NCBI GenBank assembly: GCA_002419385.1
Contig: DIFZ01000061.1
Span: 33,569-97,568 of the forward strand
Direction of reading: 5' to 3'
DNA: 64,000 nucleotides
Source of the DNA: Geobacter sp. UBA5735
GTDB lineage: Bacteria > Desulfobacterota > Desulfuromonadia > Geobacterales > Geobacteraceae
The notes beneath the pieces are model-generated. The model had not been told where the DNA came from. It saw only the letters and a program-made list of their open reading frames with translations, and ran no database searches. A program made the position numbers and the translations under genes. Shown in pieces: positions 41,375 to 48,762 of this stretch (its first letter is position 1; each line of letters opens with the position of its first letter).

Positions 41375-42526
41375 TTACGTGGAGAGCAGTTCCCGTGCCT
41401 TTACCCTGCCCCAGCGATCGGCCTGCAGCACATCTTCGATCGTACCCAGATCCCGGGGCTCGTGGGCATCCATGGTCTTTTCAATAACTGATGCGATATC
41501 CATGAACCTGATCCTGCCGGAAAGAAATGCCTCCACCGCCACTTCGTTCGCGGCATTCATCACCGCAGGCATGCTCTCACCGGCACCCGCGGCCCGGTAA
41601 GCCAGCTTGAGCGCCGGGAAGCGCCCATAGTCGGGGTCGAAAAATGTCAGCGATCCGACGACGGACAGATCAAGCCCGCGCACTCCGGATGGGACGCGTT
41701 CCGGATAGGTCAGGGCATAGGCGATAGGAGCTTTCATATCCGGTACGCCCATCTGCGCCATCACGCAACCGTCAACATATTCCACGAGTGAATGAACGAT
41801 GCTTTGGGGATGGATAACCACCGAAATCCGTTCAACGGGCATTTCGAACAGCCAGCTCGCCTCGATGACCTCCAATCCCTTGTTCATCATCGTAGCCGAA
41901 TCGATGGTTATCTTGCGCCCCATGCTCCAGTTGGGATGATTCAATGCATCCTCTATTGAAACCTCTGACAGTTTCTCCTGGGGATACTGAAAGAACGGCC
42001 CCCCTGACGCGGTAAGTATGATCCTCTTCACATCGTCGTTTCTGTGCCCCAGGAGTGACTGGAACACCGCACTGTGCTCACTGTCGACAGGATAGAGACT
42101 GATCCCTTTTTCCTTCACCAGGTCCATGATGAGACGGCCCGCGGTGACCAGGGTCTCCTTGTTGGCAAGGGCCACATCCTTCCCGGACTTTATGGCGGCT
42201 ACGGTCGGAACGAGCCCTGCGGCCCCGACAATGGCAGCCACCACCATCGTTGCCTCTTCCGCGCAGGCCGCGGCGATCATACCCGGCACACCATGCAGTA
42301 TTTCAGTTTTCGTTCCACGCACCATTTTACGGAGCTTTTCCGCCGACTCTTCAGAAATTACCGCTGCTATCCGTGGGGAAAATTCCTTGATCTGCCGGCT
42401 CAGAAGTTCCAGGTTCCTGCCGCCGGTCAAGGCCGCGATACTGAATTTGTCCCGATGCGATGCAACCACTTCGAGAGTACTGACACCGATGGAACCGGTG
42501 GAACCGAGAATGCTCAAAACTTTCAT
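41375..42526 (-). CDS. dxr: 1-deoxy-D-xylulose 5-phosphate reductoisomerase
   Basis: 383 residues from ATG 42526 (AAAGGA upstream). Second step of the MEP isoprenoid route, making 2-C-methylerythritol 4-phosphate with NADPH. The nucleotide motif is LGSTGSIGVSTLEVV; metal and substrate residues are in VDSEHSAVFQSL and MGRKITIDSATMMNKGLEVIEA. It precedes rseP and follows cdsA after a 240-base gap filled by a 24-unit heptanucleotide array. Its products feed the undecaprenyl synthase encoded upstream by uppS. Confidence 0.96.
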   Translation of the reverse strand: MKVLSILGSTGSIGVSTLEVVASHRDKFSIAALTGGRNLELLSRQIKEFSPRIAAVISEESAEKLRKMVRGTKTEILHGVPGMIAAACAEEATMVVAAIVGAAGLVPTVAAIKSGKDVALANKETLVTAGRLIMDLVKEKGISLYPVDSEHSAVFQSLLGHRNDDVKRIILTASGGPFFQYPQEKLSEVSIEDALNHPNWSMGRKITIDSATMMNKGLEVIEASWLFEMPVERISVVIHPQSIVHSLVEYVDGCVMAQMGVPDMKAPIAYALTYPERVPSGVRGLDLSVVGSLTFFDPDYGRFPALKLAYRAAGAGESMPAVMNAANEVAVEAFLSGRIRFMDIASVIEKTMDAHEPRDLGTIEDVLQADRWGRVKARELLST

Positions 42527-42590
42527 TGTTGTTCCTTTGATAGAACTCTTCAGCTGCACCTTCTTGTGGGGGATCGGTCCTTATCCTTAT

Positions 42591-42758
42591 GCCTCGTGCC
42601 CAGTGCCTTGTGCCTTGTGCCTTATGCCTCGTGCCTCGTGCCCTGCGCCTTGTGCCTCGTGCCTTATGCCTCGTGCCCTGCGCCTTGTGCCTCGTGCCTT
42701 ATGCCTCGTGCCCAGTGCCTTGTGCCTCGTGCCTTATGCCTCGTGCCCAGTGCCTTGT
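42591..42758. repeat. 24-unit heptanucleotide tandem array with 35-bp higher-order period
   Basis: Exact 7-bp units drawn from five words: GCCTCGT (A), GCCCAGT (B), GCCTTGT (C), GCCTTAT (D), GCCCTGC (E). Order: ABCCD A AECAD AECAD ABCAD ABC, so five-unit blocks of 35 bp repeat. It lies between cdsA and dxr, within the run of housekeeping genes. No conserved protein is encoded; open frames there are products of the repeat. Confidence 0.92.
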
Positions 42759-42762
42759 GCCT

Positions 42763-42784
42763 GCCTCTAATAAATATTAGAGGC
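42763..42784. repeat. Perfect palindrome at the cdsA stop codon
   Basis: GCCTCTAATA, loop AA, TATTAGAGGC. The TAG stop of cdsA is within it (42767-42769) and the heptanucleotide array begins next to it. Confidence 0.75.
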
Positions 42785-43552
42785 ATATATATACAGCGTC
42801 GGTGCAGCGAACAGAATGCTGTCGAGACGGTCAAGCATACCGCCATGCCCGGGAAAGATGTTCCCGGAATCCTTCACACCGAAACTGCGTTTCAGCAGTG
42901 ATTCAAAAAGGTCGCCCAGCTGGCCGGCAAGTCCGACGAGAAGAGCTGTCGCCAGACAATCCACCGGCGTCAGACCCGGAAAAAAAACCGCCCTGGCAAT
43001 GAAGGCGCCGAGGATGCTGCCGACGAACCCACCCAGCATTCCCTCTATGCTCTTGTTCGGACTGACTACCGGGTAGAGCTTCCTCCTGCCCAGGGTGCTG
43101 CCCACATAAAATGCGCCGGTGTCTCCGGACATGACAATGAGCAACATGAGCAGGATCCAGTGTTTTCCCTCCGCCAGGCCGTGAAGGAGCGTCAGGTGGC
43201 TGAGCAGGAGCGGAATATAGAGCACTCCCATCAGCAGGAGCGCAGCCTCCACCGCGGAATGCTTGATGTCCCGGATTCCGAGTAGGGAAACAAGGCCGTA
43301 AAAAAGCATGAGAAACGTAACGGGAAAAAGAATCGGCATGTCGGGAAGCATGAAGAAGAAACAGAATGCCGTACCTGCCACAGACGCAAAGACTCCCTTG
43401 CCGCGCGCCGCGGGCAGCGCCATGCGGTAGAACTCCAGAAGGCCCAGGAATGCCGTGACCAGCACAAAGCAGGAAAAGGCGATCGTGCCTGCTTTCAGGA
43501 TGAACAGTATCAGGAGAGGAAGGGCGATGAGCCCGGTAACAAGCCGTTTGAT
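42767..43552 (-). CDS. cdsA: Phosphatidate cytidylyltransferase, with probable ATC start
   Basis: 261 residues if it starts at 43552. Makes CDP-diacylglycerol, the substrate of PssA. The C-terminal signature SxxKRxxKDxxxxxPGHGGxxDRxDS is seen as LLKRSFGVKDSGNIFPGHGG then MLDRLDSILFA. About seven membrane helices are present. The frame remains coding upstream of the first GTG (43465): xKRLVTGLIALPLLILFIL matches a normal CdsA N-terminus, but between the in-frame context and AGGAGG (43563-43558) there is no ATG, GTG or TTG. The best placed codon is ATC at 43552, five bases after that AGGAGG. Alternatives are ATC at 43555 or a sequence error. Confidence 0.9.
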   Translation of the reverse strand: MKRLVTGLIALPLLILFILKAGTIAFSCFVLVTAFLGLLEFYRMALPAARGKGVFASVAGTAFCFFFMLPDMPILFPVTFLMLFYGLVSLLGIRDIKHSAVEAALLLMGVLYIPLLLSHLTLLHGLAEGKHWILLMLLIVMSGDTGAFYVGSTLGRRKLYPVVSPNKSIEGMLGGFVGSILGAFIARAVFFPGLTPVDCLATALLVGLAGQLGDLFESLLKRSFGVKDSGNIFPGHGGMLDRLDSILFAAPTLYIYASNIY

Positions 43553-43554
43553 GA

Positions 43555-44295
43555 TTACCTCCTGTTCCTGACCTGATCGCTGACGAGACCATAACGGCGT
43601 TCTCTGGACTGGTAGCTTTCCAGAGCCCGGTGCAATTCGTCCTTGTTGAAATCAGGCCAGTTGACTTCGGTAAAATACAGCTCCGCATACGCGATCTGCC
43701 AGAGGAGAAAGTTGCTGATGCGCATCTCGCCGCTGGTACGTATCAGGAGGTCGGGATCGGGAAGGTCTGCGGTGTAAAGGTAGCGGGCGAAAAGCCCCTC
43801 GTTCACATCTTCGGGACTGATCGCCCCTGCTGCAAGATCATGGGCAAGACCGGCAGCGGCCCGGGTGATCTCCTGACGAGCTCCGTATGACAGCGCAAGT
43901 GTCAGCATCATGCCGCTGTTCACACACGTTTTCCCGACGCTCTCCTCGATCGCACTGTTTACATCATCGGGAAGTTTCGACCGGTCACCGATGACGTTGA
44001 ACCTTACATTCAATTCGATCAATCGGGGAGTTTCTTTTTCCAGGTACCTTTTCAGGAGCGCCATGAGTGAACGGACTTCACCCTTCGGGCGAAGCAGGTT
44101 TTCGGAGGACAGGGCAAAGAGCGTGAGATAGCCGATGCCGATGCGGGAGCACTCCTCAACAACAACCCTGACCGTTTCCACACCCCGCCGGTGACCGACG
44201 ATCCTCTTCAGCATGCGATCCTGCGCCCATCGTCCGTTGCCGTCCATGATAACGGCAAGATGTCTCGGCAGTTTTTCAGGAAGAATTTCGTGCAT
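43555..44295 (-). CDS. uppS: Undecaprenyl pyrophosphate synthase
   Basis: 246 residues from ATG 44295. Adds isopentenyl units to farnesyl-PP in cis, making the carrier lipid for cell wall and O-antigen. Catalytic Asp in AVIMDGNGRWA; HRRGVETVR and TLFALSSENLLRP follow, and the C-terminal DLLIRTSGEMRISNFLLWQIAYAE with FTEVNWPDF are family signatures. Longer upstream frames cross two hairpins and lack a ribosome site. Its stop codon TAA overlaps the ribosome site for cdsA, so translation of the two is tightly coupled. Confidence 0.96.
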   Translation of the reverse strand: MHEILPEKLPRHLAVIMDGNGRWAQDRMLKRIVGHRRGVETVRVVVEECSRIGIGYLTLFALSSENLLRPKGEVRSLMALLKRYLEKETPRLIELNVRFNVIGDRSKLPDDVNSAIEESVGKTCVNSGMMLTLALSYGARQEITRAAAGLAHDLAAGAISPEDVNEGLFARYLYTADLPDPDLLIRTSGEMRISNFLLWQIAYAELYFTEVNWPDFNKDELHRALESYQSRERRYGLVSDQVRNRR

Positions 44296-44308
44296 ACCTG
44301 TCCCTGAA

Positions 44309-44335
44309 ACAAAAAACCCCTGCATGGGAGGGGTT
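44309..44335 (-). terminator. Intrinsic terminator between frr and uppS
   Basis: Minus strand AACCCCT (44335-44329), 7-base loop, AGGGGTT (44321-44315), then TTTTG. A second hairpin of 9-10 bp (CCGGTT-CCCC / GGGG-AACCGG, 44367-44391 region) lies between it and frr. Read-through or an unseen promoter is needed to express uppS. Confidence 0.7.
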
Positions 44336-44412
44336 GCGGAGATGAATTGAAACTGTCCGGTTTCCCCTGCGGGGTAACCGGATGCTGAAAGAAAGAACGG
44401 CATGCGGCCGGC

Positions 44413-44970
44413 TCAGACTTCCATGACCTCTTTTTCCTTTGCCGCCAGTACCTCGTCTACCTTGGCAATGCAGCCGTTCGTGACATCCTGGACATCTTTC
44501 TCTGCACGCTTGAGGTCATCTTCAGCTATTTTTTTGTCTTTCTCCAGCTTTTTCAGGGAATCGATGGCATCCCGCCTGATGTTGCGAACAGCAATCTTGG
44601 ATTCCTCAGCCATCTTTTTGAGTTGCTTTACGATTTCCTTGCGGCGCTCCTCTGTCAGGGGAGGTAGTGAAAGCCGGATCAGCTTGCCGTCATTGGATGG
44701 AGTAAGACCGATATTTGCGTTGAGTATTGCTTTCTCTATGAGCGGGAGCAGCTTTGCTTCCCAAGGCTGGATGGTTATGACCCTCGCCTCGGGCACCGCA
44801 ATGGCAGCTACCTGGGTAATGGGTGTGGGAGAGTCATAGTAAATGACTTTGATGTCCTCCAGCAGAGCGGTACTGGCGCGTCCTGTCCGGACCTTCTGGT
44901 ACTCTTTCCGGAGGGAATCGATGGTCTTTTCCATGGTCTTCTTCATGGAAGCGATTACATCTTTTGTCAT
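44413..44970 (-). CDS. frr: Ribosome recycling factor
   Basis: 185 residues, the standard length. Releases post-termination ribosomes together with EF-G and IF3. Family landmarks: MKKTMEKTIDSLRKEYQKVRTGRAS, PTPITQVAAIAVPEARVI, IQPWEAKLLPLIEKAI and the RRDAIDSLKKLEKDKKIAEDD helix. GGAGAG precedes the ATG. It follows pyrH by one base and is followed by two hairpins before uppS, so the translation block rpsB-tsf-pyrH-frr probably ends here as its main transcript. Confidence 0.97.
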   Translation of the reverse strand: MTKDVIASMKKTMEKTIDSLRKEYQKVRTGRASTALLEDIKVIYYDSPTPITQVAAIAVPEARVITIQPWEAKLLPLIEKAILNANIGLTPSNDGKLIRLSLPPLTEERRKEIVKQLKKMAEESKIAVRNIRRDAIDSLKKLEKDKKIAEDDLKRAEKDVQDVTNGCIAKVDEVLAAKEKEVMEV

Positions 44971-44971
44971 A

Positions 44972-45691
44972 TTACTCTCCTTTTACAATCGTACCTATTT
45001 CTTCACCAAGCACGACCCGCTTGATGTTTCCCGGGGTGGTGACGTTGAATATGATGATGGGGAGGCTGTTATCCATGCAGAGTGACGTTGCGGTTGCATC
45101 CATTACCTGCAGGCCTTTCTTCAGGACATCGATATAGCTCAGCCGCGAATACTTCAAAGCGTCCGGAACCTTCATCGGGTCGGCCGAATAGACCCCGTCC
45201 ACTTTGGTAGCCTTCATGATCACTTCGGCGTTGATCTCCATCGCCCTCAGGCTGGCCGCGGTATCGGTCGTGAAATAGGGATTTCCGGTTCCCGCTCCCA
45301 GGATGACCACCCGTCCCTTTTCCAGGTGCCGTATGGCCCGCCTGCGGATGTAAGGCTCCGCGACTTCGCGCATCTCGATGGCTGACTGCACACGGGTATC
45401 GACGCCAACCTTCTCCAGGGCATCCTGCATCGCCAGAGAGTTGATCATGGTGGCCAGCATTCCCATATAGTCTGCGCTGGCCCGGTCCATGCCTCTCGAC
45501 GATGCGGCGAGGCCACGGAAAATATTGCCCCCGCCAATGACCAGAGCCATCTGGACGCCGCACTCCACGACCTCTTTGATCTCTGATGCGATGGAGGTTA
45601 TGGTATTCGGATCGATACCGTACTTCTGCTCACCGGCAAGGGCCTCCCCGGAAAGCTTGAGCAACACCCTGCCATAACGTCGCTTCTCCAT
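44972..45691 (-). CDS. pyrH: Uridylate kinase
   Basis: 239 residues from ATG 45691; a TTG at 45706 is in frame but badly spaced to GAGGGA. Phosphorylates UMP with ATP; bacterial hexameric amino acid kinase fold. Seen: VLLKLSGEALAG, VIGGGNIFRG, DYMGMLATMINSLAMQ, LGAGTGNPYFTTDTAA, ATKVDGVYSADP and the closing NVTTPGNIKRVVLGEEIGT. An intrinsic terminator (45731-45776) lies between it and tsf, so it may be expressed by partial read-through. Confidence 0.97.
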   Translation of the reverse strand: MEKRRYGRVLLKLSGEALAGEQKYGIDPNTITSIASEIKEVVECGVQMALVIGGGNIFRGLAASSRGMDRASADYMGMLATMINSLAMQDALEKVGVDTRVQSAIEMREVAEPYIRRRAIRHLEKGRVVILGAGTGNPYFTTDTAASLRAMEINAEVIMKATKVDGVYSADPMKVPDALKYSRLSYIDVLKKGLQVMDATATSLCMDNSLPIIIFNVTTPGNIKRVVLGEEIGTIVKGE

Positions 45692-45730
45692 AACGTTCTT
45701 ACCCAATCCCTCGCGGCATAACCTCCGCAG

Positions 45731-45776
45731 AAAAAAAGCCGGTGCGGAGGGAGCGCTGCCGGCAGCGCCCCTCCGC
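45731..45776 (-). terminator. Intrinsic terminator between tsf and pyrH
   Basis: Minus strand stem of about 16 bp, GCGGAGGG-GCGCTGCC (45776-45761) and GGCAGCGC-TCCCTCCGC (45760-45744), with an ACCGGC spacer and a T7 run to 45731. It would limit downstream pyrH and frr expression relative to rpsB-tsf. Confidence 0.8.
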
Positions 45777-45793
45777 CTTCCTGTCTTGCGCCA

Positions 45794-46444
45794 CTAGTTC
45801 CCGGCAGCCGCTGCAACCTCTGCGGCGAAGTCGCTCTCTTTCTTGGCCAGTCCTTCTCCGAGCACGAATCGCGCGAAACGGCGGATGGACATGTTTTCAC
45901 CGATTGAAGCAATGGTTTCATTGAGATAGGTCTGGATGGTCTTGTCCGGATCCTTGACAAATGCTTGTTCCATGAGGCAGATGTCACCGTAGAACTTGTT
46001 GATCTGCCCTTCCACGATCTTCTCAATGATGTTGTCCGGCTTGCCGGTATCCTTTGCCTTTGCGCGATAGATGTCCTTTTCCCGCTCGAGGAGTTCCGCA
46101 GACACCTCTTCGCGACGGACGAACTGCGGTGCGGCAGCCGCGATATGCATTGCGACGTCTTTCACGAAAACCTGAAAGGCTTCATTCTTGGCAACGAAAT
46201 CGGTTTCGCAGTTCACTTCGACCAGAACCCCGATTTTGCCTCCGGCGTGAATGTATGAACCGACGACTCCCTCGGAAGCGACCCGGCCCGCCTTCTTCGA
46301 GGCAGCGGCCAGACCCTTTTTCCGAAGATAATCGATAGCCTTCTCGTGGTCGCCCCCGGTCTCGGCAAGAGCCTTCTTGCAATCCATGAGACCCGCGCCC
46401 GTGGATTTTCTCAAATCACTTACCTGTGCAGCTGTAATCGTCAC
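45794..46444 (-). CDS. tsf: Elongation factor Ts
   Basis: 216 residues from a GTG start with GGGAGGAT upstream. Nucleotide exchange factor for EF-Tu. N-terminal UBA-like module (VSDLRKSTGAGLMDCKKALAETGGDHEKAIDYLRKKG), core with EGVVGSYIHAGGKIGVLVEVNCETDFVA, and a short C-terminal part. It is the shorter type (one core copy reduced), about 216 rather than 283 residues as in E. coli, common in several phyla. It sits between rpsB (122 bases) and a strong terminator. Confidence 0.97.
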   Translation of the reverse strand: MTITAAQVSDLRKSTGAGLMDCKKALAETGGDHEKAIDYLRKKGLAAASKKAGRVASEGVVGSYIHAGGKIGVLVEVNCETDFVAKNEAFQVFVKDVAMHIAAAAPQFVRREEVSAELLEREKDIYRAKAKDTGKPDNIIEKIVEGQINKFYGDICLMEQAFVKDPDKTIQTYLNETIASIGENMSIRRFARFVLGEGLAKKESDFAAEVAAAAGN

Positions 46445-46566
46445 TGTATCCTCCCTCTACCGGCAGGCACGGAGAGCGCGCCGAACCGTGATAGCGTTTA
46501 TTCCATTCAATTCAGGCAGGGACCGGGGAATGAATGCATCGCAGCCTGTCCCGCAGAATCCCGATC

Positions 46567-47343
46567 TCAGGCCTCAGGGGCAGTAGCGGCTTCCGGGGCT
46601 TCCACAGTCGTTTCGTCTTCCATGGCTTCAGCCTCGGTATCCTTTCTCAGCTCCAGCTCCCTGGCCTGAGCACCCTCCAGAACAGCGTCGGCCATTTTGC
46701 TCGCCAGCAGACGGATCGCCCTGATGGCATCGTCGTTGCCAGGTATTATGAGGTCGATGGGATCAGGATCACAGTTGGTATCCACTACCGAGACAACGGG
46801 AATGCCCAGCTTTCTCGCCTCGCTGACAGCAATGGACTCGTTTTTGGGGTCGATCACGAAAATCGCACCGGGCAGCTTGCTCATGCCCTTGATCCCGCCA
46901 AGCGATTTCTCCAGCTTTTCACGCTGTTTCTCAAAGCTGAGAATTTCCTTCTTGGTATATGCTTCGATGGAGCCGTCGGCAACCATTGCGTCCAGCCGCT
47001 TCAGACGATCGATACTCTGGCGGACGGTGGCGAAGTTGGTGAGCATGCCGCCCAGCCAGCGCTGATTGACGTAGAACATGTTGCAACGCTGTGCTTCCTC
47101 GGCAATCGAATCCTGGGCCTGCTTCTTGGTGCCGACGAACAGGATGCTCTCACCTGCCTGTGCGGTATCCCGGACGAAACTGTAGGCATTTTTGAACAGA
47201 CGCACGGTTTTCTGCAGGTCTATGATATAGATCCCGTTGCGTGCGCCGAAAATGTACGGCTTCATCTTCGGATTCCACCGCTTGGTCTGATGGCCGAAAT
47301 GTACCCCTGCTTCCAGAAGCTCTTTCATCGTAATGTTCGACAT
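46567..47343 (-). CDS. rpsB: 30S ribosomal protein S2
   Basis: 258 residues from ATG 47343 with AAAGGAGAG upstream; the longer frame to 47460 is the leader. Signatures: MKELLEAGVHFGHQTKRWNPKM, IFGARNGIYIIDLQKT, FVGTKKQAQDSI, VNQRWLGGMLTNF and the second motif IPVVSVVDTNCDPDPIDLIIPGNDDA. A short acidic Glu/Ala tail ends the protein. It begins the rpsB-tsf-pyrH-frr block. Its leader holds a strong stem that could be the S2 autoregulatory site. Confidence 0.97.
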   Translation of the reverse strand: MSNITMKELLEAGVHFGHQTKRWNPKMKPYIFGARNGIYIIDLQKTVRLFKNAYSFVRDTAQAGESILFVGTKKQAQDSIAEEAQRCNMFYVNQRWLGGMLTNFATVRQSIDRLKRLDAMVADGSIEAYTKKEILSFEKQREKLEKSLGGIKGMSKLPGAIFVIDPKNESIAVSEARKLGIPVVSVVDTNCDPDPIDLIIPGNDDAIRAIRLLASKMADAVLEGAQARELELRKDTEAEAMEDETTVEAPEAATAPEA

Positions 47344-47369
47344 GTGACTCTCCTTTGGTTTTTTCCTCC

Positions 47370-47427
47370 GCACCCTAAACTCCTCCGGAATCCGCCCGGG
47401 GCGGAAACCACCGAAGGTACAGGGTGC
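47370..47427 (-). ncRNA. Structured rpsB leader (possible S2 autoregulatory element)
   Basis: GCACCCT (47370-47376) pairs with AGGGTGC (47421-47427), closing an inner GC-rich hairpin around 47392-47404. It ends 26 bases before the rpsB start. S2 autoregulates rpsB-tsf through the leader in E. coli; equivalence here is an inference. Confidence 0.4.
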
Positions 47428-47551
47428 GTGCGTGGTAGAAATAGCATTTCTGTTTACCATACCAGCCCTTTTTTAGCAAGGGCATTTTTTCTCCGCACAC
47501 CAGGCATTGCCGCCGGATCGAAACGGAATCAAGCACTTCCGGCGCAGGCGG

Positions 47552-47580
47552 TTGCTATTTGACCTGCGCTCATGTATCAT
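47552..47580 (+). promoter_or_regulatory. Putative promoter of lptF
   Basis: TTGCTA (47552-47557), 17-base spacer, TATCAT (47575-47580). The expected start site, about 47587, is only a few bases from the ATG at 47590, which would leave a leaderless or nearly leaderless mRNA. Confidence 0.4.
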
Positions 47581-47589
47581 TCCGCAATC

Positions 47590-48762
47590 ATGAAGACTTT
47601 CCACGTTTACATTTTCAAGGAAATCATCGTTCCTTTCATTCTCGGATTCGCAGTCTTCACCTTCGTTCTCCTCATGGGGCGGCTCATCAACCTGGCGGAA
47701 CTGGTTATCGCCAAGGGCGTGCCCCTGGCAGACATCCTGCGTCTGCTGAGCTACATGCTGCCTTCTTTCTCGTCCATTTCCGTTCCCATGTCGTGCCTCC
47801 TTGCTGTGCTCCTGGCCTTTGGAAGACTTTCGTCCGACAACGAGATCACCGCGATGAAAGCAGGCGGAATAAGTCTCTACGGCATGCTTCCCCCCGTAAT
47901 CGTCTTCGCAGCCCTGACCTGTCTGATAACTGCCGCAATCACGGTTTACGCTCTTCCCTGGGGCAACACGTCCTTCAAGTCCCTGCTCTACAACGTGATC
48001 AATCTGAGAGTCAATGTCAGCCTGAAAGACGGGGTTTTCAACGACGACTTTCCGGGCCTGGTGATCTATGTGGCAAAGCACGACCGGGAAAGCCACCTCG
48101 TTTCCGGCGTGCTGATCTATGACGAGCGGAAGCTGGAAGAACCCGCCACCATCTTCGCCCGGAACGGACTGATTATGACCGACCCGTCCCGAAAGTCGCT
48201 CAGGCTCAGGCTCATCGATGGAGGAGTCCACCGCAGCCGGGGCGAGTCCGGCTATCAGCTCATGAAGTTCGCCACCTACGACGTGAGCATCACCTTCAGC
48301 AAAACACAGCAAATCATGCCCGCTTACAAGGAATCCGATTTGAGTTTCAGCGAATTGAGAACCGCCATGAAACAGAAGGATACCGATGTCAAGGAACTGA
48401 GGGAACTGGCCATCGAGTACCATCGTCGACTGGCCTTTCCCTTTGCCTGCTTCGTCTTTGCCTGTATCGGCATTCCCCTCGGTCTCCAGAACCGGCGTTC
48501 CGGCAAATCCTCGGGCTTTTCACTCTGCATCGCGCTGCTCCTGCTGTACTACATCTTTCTCTCGGCCGGCAAAACCATGGGGCAGAAAGGAACGGTCACG
48601 CCGATGCTCGCCATGTGGCTGCCGAATCTCGTCTTTATCGGCATGGGCATCTACCTGTTCAAGAAAACGGCTCACGAAGAAAGAATTCTCCTGTTCGAAC
48701 TGCCTGCGATGCTCCTGGCATGGGTGCAGGCAAGAGTAAAAGCCTGGAGGAAAGCCCTGTGA
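47590..48762 (+). CDS. lptF: LPS export permease LptF
   Basis: 390 residues from ATG 47590 (MKTFHVYIFKEIIVPF); an in-frame ATG at 47572 is six codons earlier and no ribosome site supports either. Six-helix permease with a central periplasmic beta-jellyroll (about 110-255), the fold that passes lipopolysaccharide from LptB2FG to LptC/A. Helix pairs flank it: FVLLMGRLINLAELVIAKGV at the start, AFPFACFVFACIGIPLGLQNRR with GFSLCIALLLLYYIFLSAGKTMGQKG at the end. The LptG gene overlaps its stop, so both are made together. Order identifies it as LptF. Confidence 0.92.
   Translation: MKTFHVYIFKEIIVPFILGFAVFTFVLLMGRLINLAELVIAKGVPLADILRLLSYMLPSFSSISVPMSCLLAVLLAFGRLSSDNEITAMKAGGISLYGMLPPVIVFAALTCLITAAITVYALPWGNTSFKSLLYNVINLRVNVSLKDGVFNDDFPGLVIYVAKHDRESHLVSGVLIYDERKLEEPATIFARNGLIMTDPSRKSLRLRLIDGGVHRSRGESGYQLMKFATYDVSITFSKTQQIMPAYKESDLSFSELRTAMKQKDTDVKELRELAIEYHRRLAFPFACFVFACIGIPLGLQNRRSGKSSGFSLCIALLLLYYIFLSAGKTMGQKGTVTPMLAMWLPNLVFIGMGIYLFKKTAHEERILLFELPAMLLAWVQARVKAWRKAL

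Noticed and set aside
42540..42800. Cys/Pro-rich open frames in several phases
   Set aside because: They are translations of the heptanucleotide array, which stays open in all three phases because 7 is not a multiple of 3 and the words lack stops.
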